Part shown: piece after piece, positions 1 to 9,739 of the stretch
How the letters are laid out: each line of letters begins with the position of its first letter
Numbering within the stretch: position 1 is the stretch's first letter
NCBI GenBank assembly: GCA_031769625.1
Contig: JAUIMM010000188.1
Coordinates: 12,593,501-12,657,500, forward strand
Origin: Taudactylus pleione
Lineage: Eukaryota > Chordata > Amphibia > Anura > Myobatrachidae
Direction of reading: 5' to 3'
Length of the DNA: 64,000 nt
Position numbers and translations under genes: made by a program
Notes under the pieces: generated by a model
Seen by the model: the letters and a program-made list of their open reading frames with translations, nothing else
The model's database searches: none
Told to the model about the DNA's origin: nothing

Positions 1-350
1 ACCCTTAATATACCATAATACCTAAACACTCCCCCGAGCAAAGCATTGGCCAAATTAAAACTATGTGACTCCTAAAATAAGCTAAACTGCCCAGCAACAA
101 AGCTGTCATGCTTACCAATTAGCAAAAAGCTTAGGTTTCTTACCTATTCACAAGCCTAATCAGCTTTCACCTACCATAAGAGATCCATTGGTTTATTGCT
201 AATTAAATCAAAAACACAGCTTATCATGCTTAACTTAACTTAAACAAATAAATAAAGACACGGACACATAACAGCTTGGCTAAAAGGTCACAGCTTTTAT
301 TTATAATTAAATGATTAACCTAACTGAGGTGGCCAGGAGACGCTGCAAAC
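1..350. other. AT-rich stretch without a recognisable gene
   Basis: No coding signal or clear repeat unit is visible. It lies beyond the 3' side of the minus-strand Ngaro element, so it may be that element's 3' untranslated end or older flank. The boundary cannot be placed from this window. Confidence 0.3.
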
Positions 351-353
351 TCA

Positions 354-855
354 GGGCCTGATTCAGACCCGCTCGCAAGCGGGTCGATGGTGGCCCAGTG
401 CGCATGCGCACGACGGAGCCAGCTCCATTGTGCGCATGCGAGAGACCTGGATAGCGATGGGCAAATCGTCGCTCTGGGTCTCGTACCAAAGGGGGCGTGC
501 TGTCAATGTTGAGTGACAGCACGCCCCCTTTGGTGGGCAGGCCGGGGGAGTGGCTGCCCAGATGGAGGCATTCCCATGGGAACGCCTACCGTCTGGGTCC
601 GGCCCCATTGACATCTGTTAGAGCCGAAAGCTCTCTTAGGCTTGCGGCAACGAGACCCTACCACAAGGGTCTCGTCGCAAGCCCGATGATCGTGATGGTC
701 TTGACCATCGCGACCATCTTCCTGGCCGCTTGCTATAGCTGTGGGTGGTCACCCACAGCTATGCGAGCGGCCAGGAGGCCGCTCTAAAAAAACAGAAGGC
801 CAGCCCTGATTCAGAGCGAGCGCTCTGTCAGAGCGTCCGGCTCTGAATCAGGCCC
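354..855. mobile_element. Foldback MITE, GGGCCTGATTCAG family, copy 1
   Basis: The element begins GGGCCTGATTCAGA and ends with the inverted complement TCTGAATCAGGCCC. It is flanked on both sides by TCA (351-353 and 856-858), a 3-bp target duplication. The interior is a series of GC-rich palindromes, for example around 498-532, and has no ORF of substance. A 3-bp duplication with a foldback body fits PIF/Harbinger-type non-autonomous elements; that placement is an inference. The interior differs from the copies at 12035 and 28155 but resembles fragments at 2150-2281 and 21590-21795. Confidence 0.75.
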
Positions 856-856
856 T

Positions 857-1117
857 CAGTTCTAGCCTTCTATCTCTGAAACACTCATGGAACATTTTAA
901 ATGGAAGGACTCACTTACCTCAAAGGCATAGTCCAAACGATCTGCACGGGAAGTGCTCGGATCCCCCCGCACAGAGAGGACAAACTCGCTCTGTAAATAG
1001 AGGTCAAGCGCCCCCACAATGCTTTCTTGTGACACAATAAAGACACTGAGATGCAGCGTTCTCCCGCCAAAGCCAGTTCCTTAGAGGAAAAGTGGCCTGC
1101 CACCTAAAACAAAGAAC
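857..1117. other. Probable Ngaro 3' untranslated region
   Basis: The stretch lies directly downstream, on the minus strand, of the SGNH-hydrolase ORF and has no coding signal of its own. Ngaro elements end in split direct repeats. I could not pair any here with confidence. Confidence 0.3.
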
Positions 1118-1620
1118 CTAATCCAGAAAAGAGAACAAATCTTTAATAAAAAGGCCTAAACCGAGGGCATTAAGGTGAATCCCATCTAGTCTAAAATATC
1201 TAGAAGGATCCGCACCCAAAAAGCTATGCCTCACAACCAAGCCACCCATAGAAGTCACATGCCTAGATACCGCCACATTCACCTTCTTTCTCTCCTTGTC
1301 CAAAGCCCTGTGCTTACGAGCACCTTACCAAACCAAGCGAACTGCATCCAAAATTCCACGCAGTCTCACAATCAGCTCCAAACCTTTCATCTGTTCAAGG
1401 TCATTGCCTCCTACATGCAACACCAACCAGTCAGGAACACCCCATTGAGCTGCAGAAGAAACCAACAACTCCATCAAAGCATCACACCTCAAACCATGCA
1501 CACCTATCCATCGCACCTGGCAACCACCAAGCAGCAAACTGGCATGCTGTGCCAAACTATGCCAAACTATGCTTCTCAGCCCAAAAGATGTAGGAGTGGC
1601 CAACTAGCCACACCTTGCTG
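1118..1620 (-). pseudogene. SGNH/GDSL-hydrolase-like ORF of the Ngaro element (disrupted)
   Basis: The frame reads VWLVGHSYIFWAEK near 1600 (block I, with GHS in place of the usual GDS), VLHVGGNDL with GGND at 1400-1411 (block III) and DGIHLNALG with Asp and His of DGIH at 1175-1186 (block V). These are the catalytic blocks of the SGNH hydrolase superfamily, here a small esterase-like domain of about 165 residues. Two lesions break it. A perfect 10-bp tandem duplication at 1551-1570 shifts the frame between blocks I and III; removing one copy restores continuity. A TAA at 1325-1327 lies in frame before the C-terminal block. The substrate is unknown; SGNH domains in retroelements may act on lipids, but that is an inference. 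Confidence 0.8.
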
Positions 1621-1717
1621 TCTTCGCTTTCTTCCGCTGTAAGGAAAAACAGACCCTAAACGTGAGCACTGCACCAAAACCAAGCCATAAAGAAAACACA
1701 ACATAAAAACACAGCAG

Positions 1718-2143
1718 CTAACTAGCAAGGATGCAAGATGGAAACGGGTAAACCAAGTGAAGAAGAGAAACTAACAAAACGAACACAAATTGGGCAAGAT
1801 AGAGGTCCCCGGGAGGAAAAATTTTAAAAATCCCTTCACACCCCCAAAAGTATTGTCGGCTAAGCAACGTTTTCGGGTTGTCACAAGGAGCACCACTAAA
1901 GCTTGTCACAACGCACATAACACTTATAGGCAGAGGATTTAATTTGAATATCAGCAGGGGAGGCCCTGCGATGGCTGCGCTGGTAGCAGCGTCAATGCAA
2001 GAGGAATGGGTCCCATGACACGCATTATCTAAACCTAAATCAGCAAGTCCCCGCTTAAGCATAGCTGTAAACTGGAATTTGGAGAGGGGGGTTAAATTAG
2101 CACGCACCAGCCATTGGGCCCCACCGGACGGGCGAAGGCCCAT
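1718..2143 (-). pseudogene. Tyrosine recombinase, C-terminal catalytic part (Ngaro)
   Basis: The protein shows LTPLSKFQFTAMLKRGL and then THSSCIDAATSAA, matching the H-x-x-R box of DIRS/Ngaro recombinases (normally HSxRIGAAT). Here the box Arg is Cys and the Gly is Asp, both explained by C-to-T decay at CpG. In a neighbouring frame SSAYKCYVR follows, which corresponds to the segment with the nucleophilic tyrosine, so a frameshift separates the two. The enzyme would have integrated the circular cDNA. The N-terminal half is at 5785-6050, separated by the Penelope-like insertion. The end of the ORF to 1718 shows no homology. Confidence 0.75.
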
Positions 2144-2149
2144 GAAAAC

Positions 2150-2281
2150 AGATGCAAGTGATGTCAGTGTGAAGCTTCATGCTCGATCAGAGAAGGAAGC
2201 TCCCTAGGGCTTGCGGGTGCCGAGACCCAACCTTAGGGTCTCGTCGCAAGCCCCGATGGTCGCGATGGTCTTGATCATCCT
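2150..2281. repeat. Fragment of the foldback MITE seen at 354-855
   Basis: The stretch around 2205-2280 (GCTTGCGG, a short hairpin stem with GGGTCTCGTCGCAAGC, then GATGGTC) closely matches 640-715 of the first MITE. It ends abruptly at about 2281, where the Penelope-like sequence starts, so the MITE was probably cut by that insertion or by a deletion at its end. Confidence 0.55.
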
Positions 2282-2544
2282 TTCACTAAGTCTCCTGATT
2301 CTCTAGTTTTGGAGTTCCGAAATTTCGTTAATAACAATTTAAGCCGAAAAAGACGTAAATCAGTTTCCCACTTGAATCTGTTAAAGTTGTTGGAAGGGGA
2401 AAAGGATAGTTCTTTGCCTAGAACCTCCATTTGTACTGGAGTTAAAATATGATCCGATAAATTGATGATTTTTAGAGTAGATGATGAACTCACAGCATTT
2501 GGTTGTTTCACCTGGTCACCTGGTTTGGTGATGGAGACTCCCAT
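2275..2544 (-). pseudogene. Penelope-like reverse transcriptase ORF, N-terminal stub
   Basis: The 89-residue frame contains INLSDHILTPVQMEVLGK and then DLRLFRLKLLLTKF. The same block (FNLSAHILSHVE, DLNRFTRKLAI) opens the RT protein at 61975-63669, so this is the start of a Penelope-like RT. It stops at about 2281, before any RT motif. The start codon lies inside the preceding ORF (2508-3314), which it overlaps by about 37 nt in another frame. Confidence 0.75.
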
Positions 2545-3314
2545 CTTCTTTTTCTTCCTCTACCTCGTTTGTTTCTTATGGGGTGGGCGCGTATACCCCT
2601 GGTATCTTCTAAAAAAGAGGAAGAAGGAAAATGCGAGAAGTTCTCTCCTCTTTGTGATGACAAATTCTTGAGATAAGATGTTGGGCCACTATATTCCTCT
2701 GTGTCGGAGATTTCTATTTCAGATGATGATGGTGTACCTTCTACTCCTACAGTGGTCTCTCTCTTCTGAATTTTATTCCAACGGAAAATATGTCCAGATG
2801 TGAAATCTCGTTTATCTCTCAAAAATTTGCTACGTTTACGTTCTATGATAGTATTTTCATAATCCTCCAATTCCTTTTTGATTTTAGTGAAGCATGTTTG
2901 GAATGCAGTGTTCTGCTCCCAGGGTTCTAGTTTTGTACCTAGCTGTTCAATCTCCCTGGTACACTCATCTAGGACCAGATTATTATGTTTGATCAAAATG
3001 CCTATAAGCTCTTGGGAACATTTAAGCAAACTATTTTCCCATTCCTTTTTTAAATTATCAGTACACAGATCAAATGTGGGAAAGACTTTAGGCCGTAGAC
3101 CTCTAGGTGTAATTTTTTGTTTATAATAATTTTCTAAACTTGTTAAATCCCAATTAAGTCTTGTTTGTCTCTGAAGGCTCCGTTTTAATTTAATAAGATC
3201 ATCCTCCCAACTTATATCCGTTGCTAAAGCTCCCAATACTGTGGGGAAAATACTATCAAGATTGTCTAGACGTCTTCTGTTAGTCAGCTCAGTTTTTAAA
3301 TTAAAGCTGGTCAT
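2508..3314 (-). CDS. Penelope-like element ORF1, basic/charged protein
   Basis: This is an uninterrupted 268-codon frame with an ATG at 3314. It is rich in Lys, Arg and Glu, with long predicted helices (for example residues 85-165). It carries an acidic serine stretch (SSSEIEISDTEE, near residue 200) and a strongly basic tail (KRGRGRKRRWE) that could bind nucleic acid or act as a nuclear signal. No named domain was recognised. Its place directly upstream of, and overlapping, the RT start identifies it as the first ORF of the Penelope-like element. Its open state suggests a fairly recent insertion, although the element is truncated just downstream. Confidence 0.6.
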   Translation of the reverse strand: MTSFNLKTELTNRRRLDNLDSIFPTVLGALATDISWEDDLIKLKRSLQRQTRLNWDLTSLENYYKQKITPRGLRPKVFPTFDLCTDNLKKEWENSLLKCSQELIGILIKHNNLVLDECTREIEQLGTKLEPWEQNTAFQTCFTKIKKELEDYENTIIERKRSKFLRDKRDFTSGHIFRWNKIQKRETTVGVEGTPSSSEIEISDTEEYSGPTSYLKNLSSQRGENFSHFPSSSFLEDTRGIRAHPIRNKRGRGRKRRWESPSPNQVTR

Positions 3315-5220
3315 AATCAGAACAGAAAAAAAGGGTGTAAAAAGGACAAATGGATAAGATCAAAAAATATTCCACTAAAAAAAAGATGGAGAAAAACAAA
3401 AAAGTGTAAAATGATATATAGGAGAGAAAAATAAGGCTATCAGAAAAGGTTAAAAAAGAAAGAACAGAATCATAAATCTGATACTGCTGTGCAGACTCAC
3501 TATCTGAGGGACCTCACTTAGAAGCTCTAATAAAGAAAAAATTGAGTAGAATCTGCACTAGACAGTCAGAAACATTATTACTAGGAAATATAGTATTGTT
3601 TGAAAACCAACATTCTGGTCTTCACTCAAAAATTATGATAAAGTAAGACAAATCTTTGGTTGGTGGTGCACCAGAATTATTTGTGAAAGCACAATATCAA
3701 CTGTTTATGCAAAGACGCAAGAAGAACAAATATAGTCTAACTGGTGCACTCTTAAGCAATAAAGAAAAAATTGAAAGAAAAAAATATATATAAAAGTATT
3801 AATATTTAACCTTTAATAATTATACAGTAAAAAGGTATCGTATGTATACTAATAAATACCCAGGGATCACGAACAACAAATAACAAAGATACACATAGAT
3901 AATAAGTGTAATATTAACATATGGCGAAAATATTCTTCTCCCGGTTCCTTGGTATAATCTCAAAATGAAATAAATAAATGATAATACATCTATGAACTAG
4001 AATAAATACACCACCTACACTAAGTGCAGAGTATTTGGAATGATCTCATTAAATATCTTAGAGACCAATCAATGCAAAATTAGAACAGCTGTACATCATA
4101 TCTGAATCACAATGCTCATTATTGTCAATATTGCACTGTTAATTGGAATGAATACACACACATATAATTCATAACCACCTAGTAATTGTGATTGAAACTG
4201 GTATCATTGTTTATAAAGTTATACAGAGTGAATCTCCTAGCTTGCTTTTAATCCTATAATAGACAAGTCTGCAACACAATAAACCTTGTAGATCACAAAA
4301 AAGGTATATATAGCACTCTTGAGTTAGGTTAAGTGATACAAAAAATATATATACTGAGAATATAAATATCACAGGGCAAGGTCTATGAGTTGCAGATATA
4401 AAGAAATTAAAGGAAAGCCTGGGGATAAGCTATATATCACACCTTCTACTTTCCTTTGTCTATATGGATAGCGAACAAGGGATGAGAGAGGAGTGGGAAA
4501 GATCCCCAAGGAAACAACAGTTAAAGCGCTTCTGCTGTCCCCGCTCCTGACCGTGTCTCCCCTCTGTTACTGTTAAAGCATTGCAGAGGGAGAGTGTCAG
4601 CCCGGCTTGAATGAGAGCGCGCCGGAGTAAAAGGCAGAGAGGATACCTGTTAAACCATCAGTGCAATATGGAGCTGTAAATGGAGATTCTGGCTGAGCTG
4701 TTGAGGATTAAGCTGCCCGTTGCGTATGGCTGCGGGAAAACAGCTGTTCGTGGTGTGTCATAGTGTTCACTCTAGCTCCTGCACGAGGCAGGGCGCCGGA
4801 GCTAGAGAGGGCACGTCCGAGAAGGGGGCGTGGTCATCGAAAAGGGGGCGTGTCTATAAGACGCATCACCTTTTCGTCACTCTTAGGGGCGTGCCCGGCA
4901 CTTACGGACACGCCGGGCAGCCCCCAAGCCCTGTAGGCAGGGAGAATAGATGCCGGGACACTGTGACCCGCAGGTGAAGACAGTTCCCGCAGGCTGTTAG
5001 GGCAGGGCGCTTTTTGCCCTCCTTCTGGAGGGCAGGGCGCTTTTTGCCTTCCAGAAAGAGGGCAGGGCGCCGCGCCCCACTAAAACAGCCTAGCGGGAAC
5101 GCTATGTCAGAGTAGGGCTGTTGGTGTATAGACAGCCCGTCGGAAGGACGCGCGTTTCACCTCTACAGGCTTGGTTACCTGATCGCCGTGTGGTAAGCCT
5201 CTCTCTTTCTCCCTCTAGTG
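3315..5220 (-). mobile_element. 5' untranslated and pseudo-LTR part of the Penelope-like element
   Basis: There is no ORF in the element's direction. The half nearest ORF1 (3315-4500) is AT-rich and the half nearest the 5' end (4540-5220) is GC-rich, with short duplicated units around 5000-5070 (GGGCAGGGCGC three times). Near 5150-5180 the minus strand reads CTGTAGAGGTGAAACGCG, like the conserved start of Penelope pseudo-LTRs. The 5' limit near 5220 is an estimate. Confidence 0.5.
5148..5182 (-). ncRNA. Hammerhead-ribozyme-like relic in a Penelope pseudo-LTR
   Basis: On the minus strand CTGTAGA is followed closely by GAAACGCGCGTC. Hammerhead cores read CUGANGA, stem II, GAAA, stem III and a cleavable GUC. 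Penelope-like elements are known to carry minimal hammerheads of this kind. One core base differs (CTGT instead of CTGA) and stem II is nearly absent, so an active ribozyme is unlikely. Confidence 0.3.
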
Positions 5221-5784
5221 GTACTGCACCAATTGGAATCCCTTATTAATGAATGGCATGTCTGTGGACCAATCAGCAAATATCTCCAAAGGATCCAATC
5301 AGGCACAATTGCATACAAAATAGGTATGGTTTCAGTATCTTAATTAGCATATGTAAACATAAGCCACGTAACTGAGCCAAACTGTATCATACCAGAGAAG
5401 GATTATAAAGATGACAAAAAGGGTTATGATTAATTAACCTGCACCTAAAATCGGGGGAACACATAGTAAATAATTACATATATACATGTCATTACTGCAA
5501 TATCATAAATCGGATAACAAAAATAATCCAGAATAAAAATGCCAATTAGGCACTGTGCACTTGAAATAAGTATGAGTACTATATCTTAATAAACAAAAGT
5601 CATAAATAAGCCATACTAATTTAGAACAATGTAAGAATAAACTGGATTGTGCTGGTCGAATAGAAAAATATAATGAATCATTCGTCAGCTTAAAAAAAGG
5701 CACATAATAAATGATAGTTTATATATGACGGTTGTTGCTCCAATATCATAGTCAACACCAAACCTATAAAATCACATCTGGCAC
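5221..5784. other. AT-rich stretch between Penelope and Ngaro coding parts
   Basis: No ORF or repeat with visible homology is present. It may belong to a further part of the Penelope-like insertion or to the recombinase region of the Ngaro. The junction could not be fixed. Confidence 0.25.
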
Positions 5785-6704
5785 CTACATAGCTACCCAA
5801 GTATCCAAGAAACCCAACCCTGGTAGAGTAAGAAGTGTAATCCGATGCATGAGTATACATGCATTCATGCAAAAATAAATAAAATAAAAACCCATGCCGG
5901 TACTGCCCCCAAACGAAGGATAACAGCAACTTCTCAGTAAACTTACCCTCCCTAGGGCATTCAAGGCTGTAAACTTGCCAATCCCGCCATGCAGCCGCAT
6001 AGGATTTCATAGTTGCTGGAGCCAGCGACCGCTGCGCCAGGCCCTCTAAGCTGGCCTGATAATCTGCCACACAAACGAAGGGCAAAATAACCCAACTGCA
6101 GAAGCCGGGTGGAGCCAGCATACGAAAGCAAGCAAAATAAAAGCGAGACAGAGCATCCACAATCTCATTAAAAATGCCAGGAACATGACGCGCTCTAAAA
6201 CGAATGTTAGCCTCCAAACAACGCAAAACCAGATGCCTAAGCAGCCGCAATGCCAGAGGAGAAGAATCTCTCTGGTTATTAACGGCATGAACCACTCCCA
6301 GATTGTCACACCAGAAGACCACGTGCTGATTCTGCAACCGAACACTCCAAAGTTCCACTGCCACGACAATCGGGAACAATTCCAACAATAATAAATTAGC
6401 TGTAAGGCCCTCCGCATGCCACGCCACCGGCCAAGGTGCAGCCCACAATTCCCCACTGAAAAAGGCACCAAAACCAGACGAGCCGGCCGCAGCTAAAAAG
6501 TAGCATTCGCCACAGGAAACAAAGGCCAAATGCGCTCACATTTAAATTGCACCAGAAACCTGGCCCAAATGTGAAGTACCTCCTTAATCTCGGAAGACAA
6601 ATGCATGTGATGATGCAGCAAGCGTGCTCCGGCCGTAGCCCTCTCCAATTTCCTCCAAAAAACTCTGCCCATGGGAATGATGTGACAAGCAAAATTATAC
6701 AAAC
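5785..6704 (-). pseudogene. Ngaro RT thumb, RNase H and recombinase N-terminus
   Basis: From the upstream side the frames give CHIIPMGRVFWRKL and LLHHHMHLSSEIKEVLHIW (connection after RT), then an RNase H domain with VVFWCDNLGVVHAVN and RHVPGIFNEIVDALSR. After a spacer comes SLAPATMKSYAAAWRDWQ, the start of the tyrosine recombinase. These blocks are typical of DIRS/Ngaro pol. A frameshift lies near 6490 and another around 5900. The sequence is cut on the left by the Penelope-like insertion and on the right by the solo LTR at 6705. Confidence 0.8.
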
Positions 6705-7245
6705 TGTGATATAGTCAGGGTAGGGGGTCTCTCTCCTGGGGTAGATGGACACCTCCTTACACACACAGCAGCCAGGAAACAGCACACCAGTCCAGGGTTT
6801 TCGTGCAAGCTGATCGGAACTAGTTTTATTGTGCAATATGCACAACAAAATAACAAAACATAAAAATAAATCCTAGCCCATCTGGGCACTAACTAGACAG
6901 GGTATTCCCTCTCTACAAGTGGCAGGGCCTACTGCCTTACCACAAACACAGCACTTTTAAATATCTGTTTTTTCCCAGGGTATGTGAGACACTGAACCAA
7001 AACTTAACACAGCTTATCTGCACCACTTCCAGGTGCAGCCTGCTCTCAGACTGAAAGGCCCAACACCTGGAATGGCCTGTGGATGGATCCCTCCCTTCTC
7101 TTCTCACATCGACACCCCTAGGACCCAGCCAACACTTCTGGTCTGTTTGGCATAACAGACTTTTCCTGAGGTTTTAAAACACATATGATAGGAATCTGGG
7201 ACACACATATATGCCATCCCAGACATCTCCAGTGCTTCTATCACA
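6705..7245. mobile_element. Solo LTR inserted in the Ngaro RT
   Basis: The insert starts TGTGATATA and ends TATCACA, the TG..CA inverted ends expected of an LTR. It is bordered by CAAAC (6700-6704) and GAACC (7246-7250), a 5-bp duplication with two mismatches. On the minus strand an AATAAA signal occurs near 6825. Removing it joins LHAVQSLLG to YNFACHIIPMG in the Ngaro protein, exactly where homologous elements are continuous. No internal retroviral or Gypsy region remains, and the family was not recognised. Confidence 0.7.
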
Positions 7246-7795
7246 GAACCTAATAATGACTGAACTGCATGCAATTTGACCCTATTTACTGCAAAACAAG
7301 CATCTACCTGCTGAAGCAATTTCAGAACCTTCTCCCGTGGTAAGCGGCAGCAACCAGTCATTGTGTCAATTTAAATGCTCAAATAAGACAAACATGAAGA
7401 TGGATCCTCTGTTTTGTCCTCAGCCAGAGGAACACCTAGGACTTTAAACAAGACCGCACTGTCACCTGGACCCACAAGGAGTAAATTGTCCAAATAATGC
7501 GTAATCCAAGCCTGGCCAGTGCCAGCGTGAATGCACCAATGTAAAAAGGATCTGAATTTCTCAAAATAGGCACAGGAGACCACACACCCCATGGGTAAAC
7601 ATTTATCAGCATAAAAATCAGCTCCCATATGAATACCCATATTGCATGGCATCCGGATGCAGAGCCAACAAGCGGAAGGCCGATTCAATATCAAGCTTAG
7701 CCAACAATGCACCTGAACCAAAACCAAGGATTGCTGACGAAGCTTTGGGAGTGGCGCCTCTGAGAAAGGAGATGTTCTCAGGACCGCTAGTTAAG
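7246..7795 (-). pseudogene. Ngaro reverse transcriptase (fragmented)
   Basis: The frames contain ALLAKLDIESAFRLLALHPD (first catalytic Asp), DKCLPMGCVVSCAYFEKF and HYLDNLLLVGP, which corresponds to the Y-x-DD box with Asn replacing the second Asp. LPREKVLKLLQQVDACF begins the thumb. An in-frame stop, a frameshift and an apparent deletion near 7740-7790, which removes the N-terminal RT region, show that it is inactive. Confidence 0.8.
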
Positions 7796-8220
7796 GCTTA
7801 TTCCCCAGTTTGTGTTGCTGAATTGTCCAAATGGCTGGCAGATATGACAGGAGTGATGAAAACATCAGGTCCTGCCTCGGTTGCATCAGAAATCATTGAA
7901 CGCAAAACACTTCCCCTTTGCCACTCCTGCCGCATCCAGCCTAGTACCTGACCAGGGCCGAAACTAGGATATCTGTCATCAGGTGCAAGGCAGCAATTTT
8001 GCACCCCCTCCCTTCCTTTACCTGGAGTTTGTCCTTGCTCCTCCATAAGGCAGTGCACTACTCGTCCCTGGTATAGTGACTTACATTATTCCACACACCA
8101 TAATGCCCATTACACATTATGCCACCCACTGTAATGCCTATTACCAAAGTGCCACTTACATATTTGCCCAACACCATATTATACCCCACAGTAAGGCTTC
8201 TAATTACTTTAAAATGACCT

Positions 8221-8512
8221 GCTCGTTGTCAGGGGTTACATGCTCATTGCCATGGGGTTTCATGCTCGTTGCCATGGGGTTTCATGCTTGTTGCCAGGGG
8301 GTTTCATGCTTGTTGCTGTGGGGTTTATGCTCGTTGCCAGGGGGGTTTATGCTCGTTGCCAGGGGTTAAATGCTCGTTGCCAGGGGTTTCATGCTCGTTG
8401 CCAGGGGTTACATGCTCGTTGCCATGGGGTTTATGCTTGTTGCCATGGGGTTTCATGCTCATTGCCAGGGGGGTTTATGCTCGTTGCCAGGGGGTTTATG
8501 CTCGTTGCCTGG
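8221..8512. repeat. Minisatellite, 21-23 bp unit, about 13 copies
   Basis: The unit is close to TGCTCGTTGCCAGGGGTTTCA, with variants carrying ATGGGG. The repeats create open frames in several phases that are not genes. Confidence 0.9.
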
Positions 8513-8654
8513 AGATTTCAAGGGAGAAGATGCAGCTTTCAGCATCTTCTCCCGGCAGCGGCAGTGTTCCCAGTGTCAGGAATGCTGTGAGCATTGCGCT
8601 GGCCTAACAGACACTAGAGGTCCAGTAGGACCTCTAGCATCTGTCTCCTCCTAG

Positions 8655-8753
8655 GCGGCGGCCATTTTTGAATGGCCGTTTTCAGCAGAGTCCATGCGGA
8701 CGGCTAGTCCGCATGGAATCTGCTGAAAACGGCCATCCAAAAGTGGCCGTCGC
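8655..8753. repeat. Long inverted repeat (hairpin)
   Basis: Arms of about 45 bp, running from GGCGGCCATTTTT to TCCATGCGGA and back, surround a 7-base loop near 8700. A related half-copy follows at 8760-8850, after a repeated ACACTAGAGG-containing block. Confidence 0.8.
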
Positions 8754-9739
8754 AAAGGAGGAAACAGACACTAGAGGGCCAGTAAGGACCTCTAGCATTT
8801 GTCTCCTCTTTGGCGGTGGCCATTTTTGGATGGCCATTTTCTGAATCTGCAGCCTCCAAGCCACCTCGAGTCAACTTTTTTCACCCCCTGCAATCCGGCA
8901 CCCAGTGCACGTGCACCTCTAGCCCCCCCCTAGTTGCGGCCCTGACCTGATGTGCCCTTACAAGGCTGAACTAGTTCTGAAACAGATTTCTCCTGCTGCA
9001 AAACCTCCAGCCAAAACTCCACATCCTTAACGCCGTTTACTATCCTGCTTCCTCCAGAACTGCAAGAAAGACCCTTAAAGTGCCTGTACATATCATTAAC
9101 AAGATAAATATATTGGAGAACATTTGCATGCACCTCGGCACGGGTTTCCAGATAGCATGCCACAAATATAAGCATACTCTTAAGCCAAAGGTTATAGCTA
9201 CAATAAACTTCTTCGCCAACCCCACCTGCTTGGCAAAAGTGCCAGTAAGCAGGAGTAGAGTAAGGAGGAGCTGACCAAAAAGTGAAACCATAAGGTGACA
9301 ATGCAGAAGTGGTCAAAGGGTGAGCAGGAGAAGGGGAGGCAACTGACACCGAGGGAAAAATAGGGGACGCAATCCCAGAGCTCCAGGTAGGCTGCGGCCA
9401 TGAGAGGTAGGGCAAAGAAGAAGCCTGTGATGATCCATAAAAATCACCAGGGGGGAATGAAGGCTGTGGCAGAGAAAGCGGATGTGTGGAGGAAGGGGGG
9501 GGGGGCAATGCTGCAGCACTGTAAGGAGGAGCAACAAATGGAGAACAAGCAGCAGGGGGGGGGGGCATCTGAGAAATATGCCACTGGAAAAGTGGGATCC
9601 AAAATGGTAGACAGTCTGATAGGGAGTCAGTTCCAGAGAACGGAAGCAGCACGGTGCCAGTCCTGGAAGCGGGATTGGGAGGAGGTAATCACTGTGGTGG
9701 AAAGGCAACCATCAGAGGAAGAACAGAGAAAGGATTAGA

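Larger units (their letters stand above)
7953..8944. mobile_element. hAT-like non-autonomous element in the Ngaro gag
   Basis: The ends are CAGGGCCGAAACTAGG and CCTAGTTGCGGCCCTG, an inverted repeat with few mismatches. ACCTGA occurs on both sides (7946-7951 and 8945-8950), so at least 6 bp of target duplication is preserved. The ends match those of the element at 49877-51229, which has a clean 8-bp duplication, so hAT is the likely superfamily. Inside are a minisatellite (8221-8512) and a long hairpin (8655-8753). No transposase is present. Confidence 0.7.
1118..9652 (-). mobile_element. Ngaro-type tyrosine-recombinase retrotransposon, decayed and split
   Basis: Read on the minus strand the order is gag-like ORF (from 9652), reverse transcriptase (about 7795-7246), RNase H and the start of a tyrosine recombinase (6704-5785), recombinase C-terminus (2143-1885) and SGNH hydrolase (1620-1118). 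That order, with no integrase and no aspartic protease, is characteristic of the DIRS/Ngaro group. An SGNH-hydrolase ORF is known from some vertebrate Ngaro elements. Three later insertions interrupt it: a hAT-like MITE at 7953-8944, a solo LTR at 6705-7245, and a Penelope-like element plus MITE debris at about 2150-5700. Several frameshifts and stops mean it is dead. The outer ends were not resolved. Confidence 0.85.
7796..9652 (-). pseudogene. Ngaro gag-like ORF with C-terminal zinc finger, split by a MITE
   Basis: The upstream part (9652-8945) starts with an ATG and is rich in Pro, Ser and Ala, followed by a helical block (SMLIFVACYLETRAEVH, then DMYRHFKGL). Translating across the insert at 7953-8944 continues the frame with CFAFND, CNRGRT and CFHHSCHIC: a Cys/His cluster matching the zinc finger that closes gag in Ngaro elements. 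Two TGA stops interrupt the finger. The protein would package the element RNA. The start codon chosen is the first ATG of the open frame and is uncertain. Confidence 0.7.

Noticed and set aside
8240..8654. Repetitive frames (HARCHG, MLVARG patterns) over the minisatellite
   Set aside because: The repeat unit keeps frames open by chance; no protein signal.
9400..9738. Plus-strand Lys/Gly/Gln-rich frame
   Set aside because: Shadow of the minus-strand Ngaro gag-like ORF.
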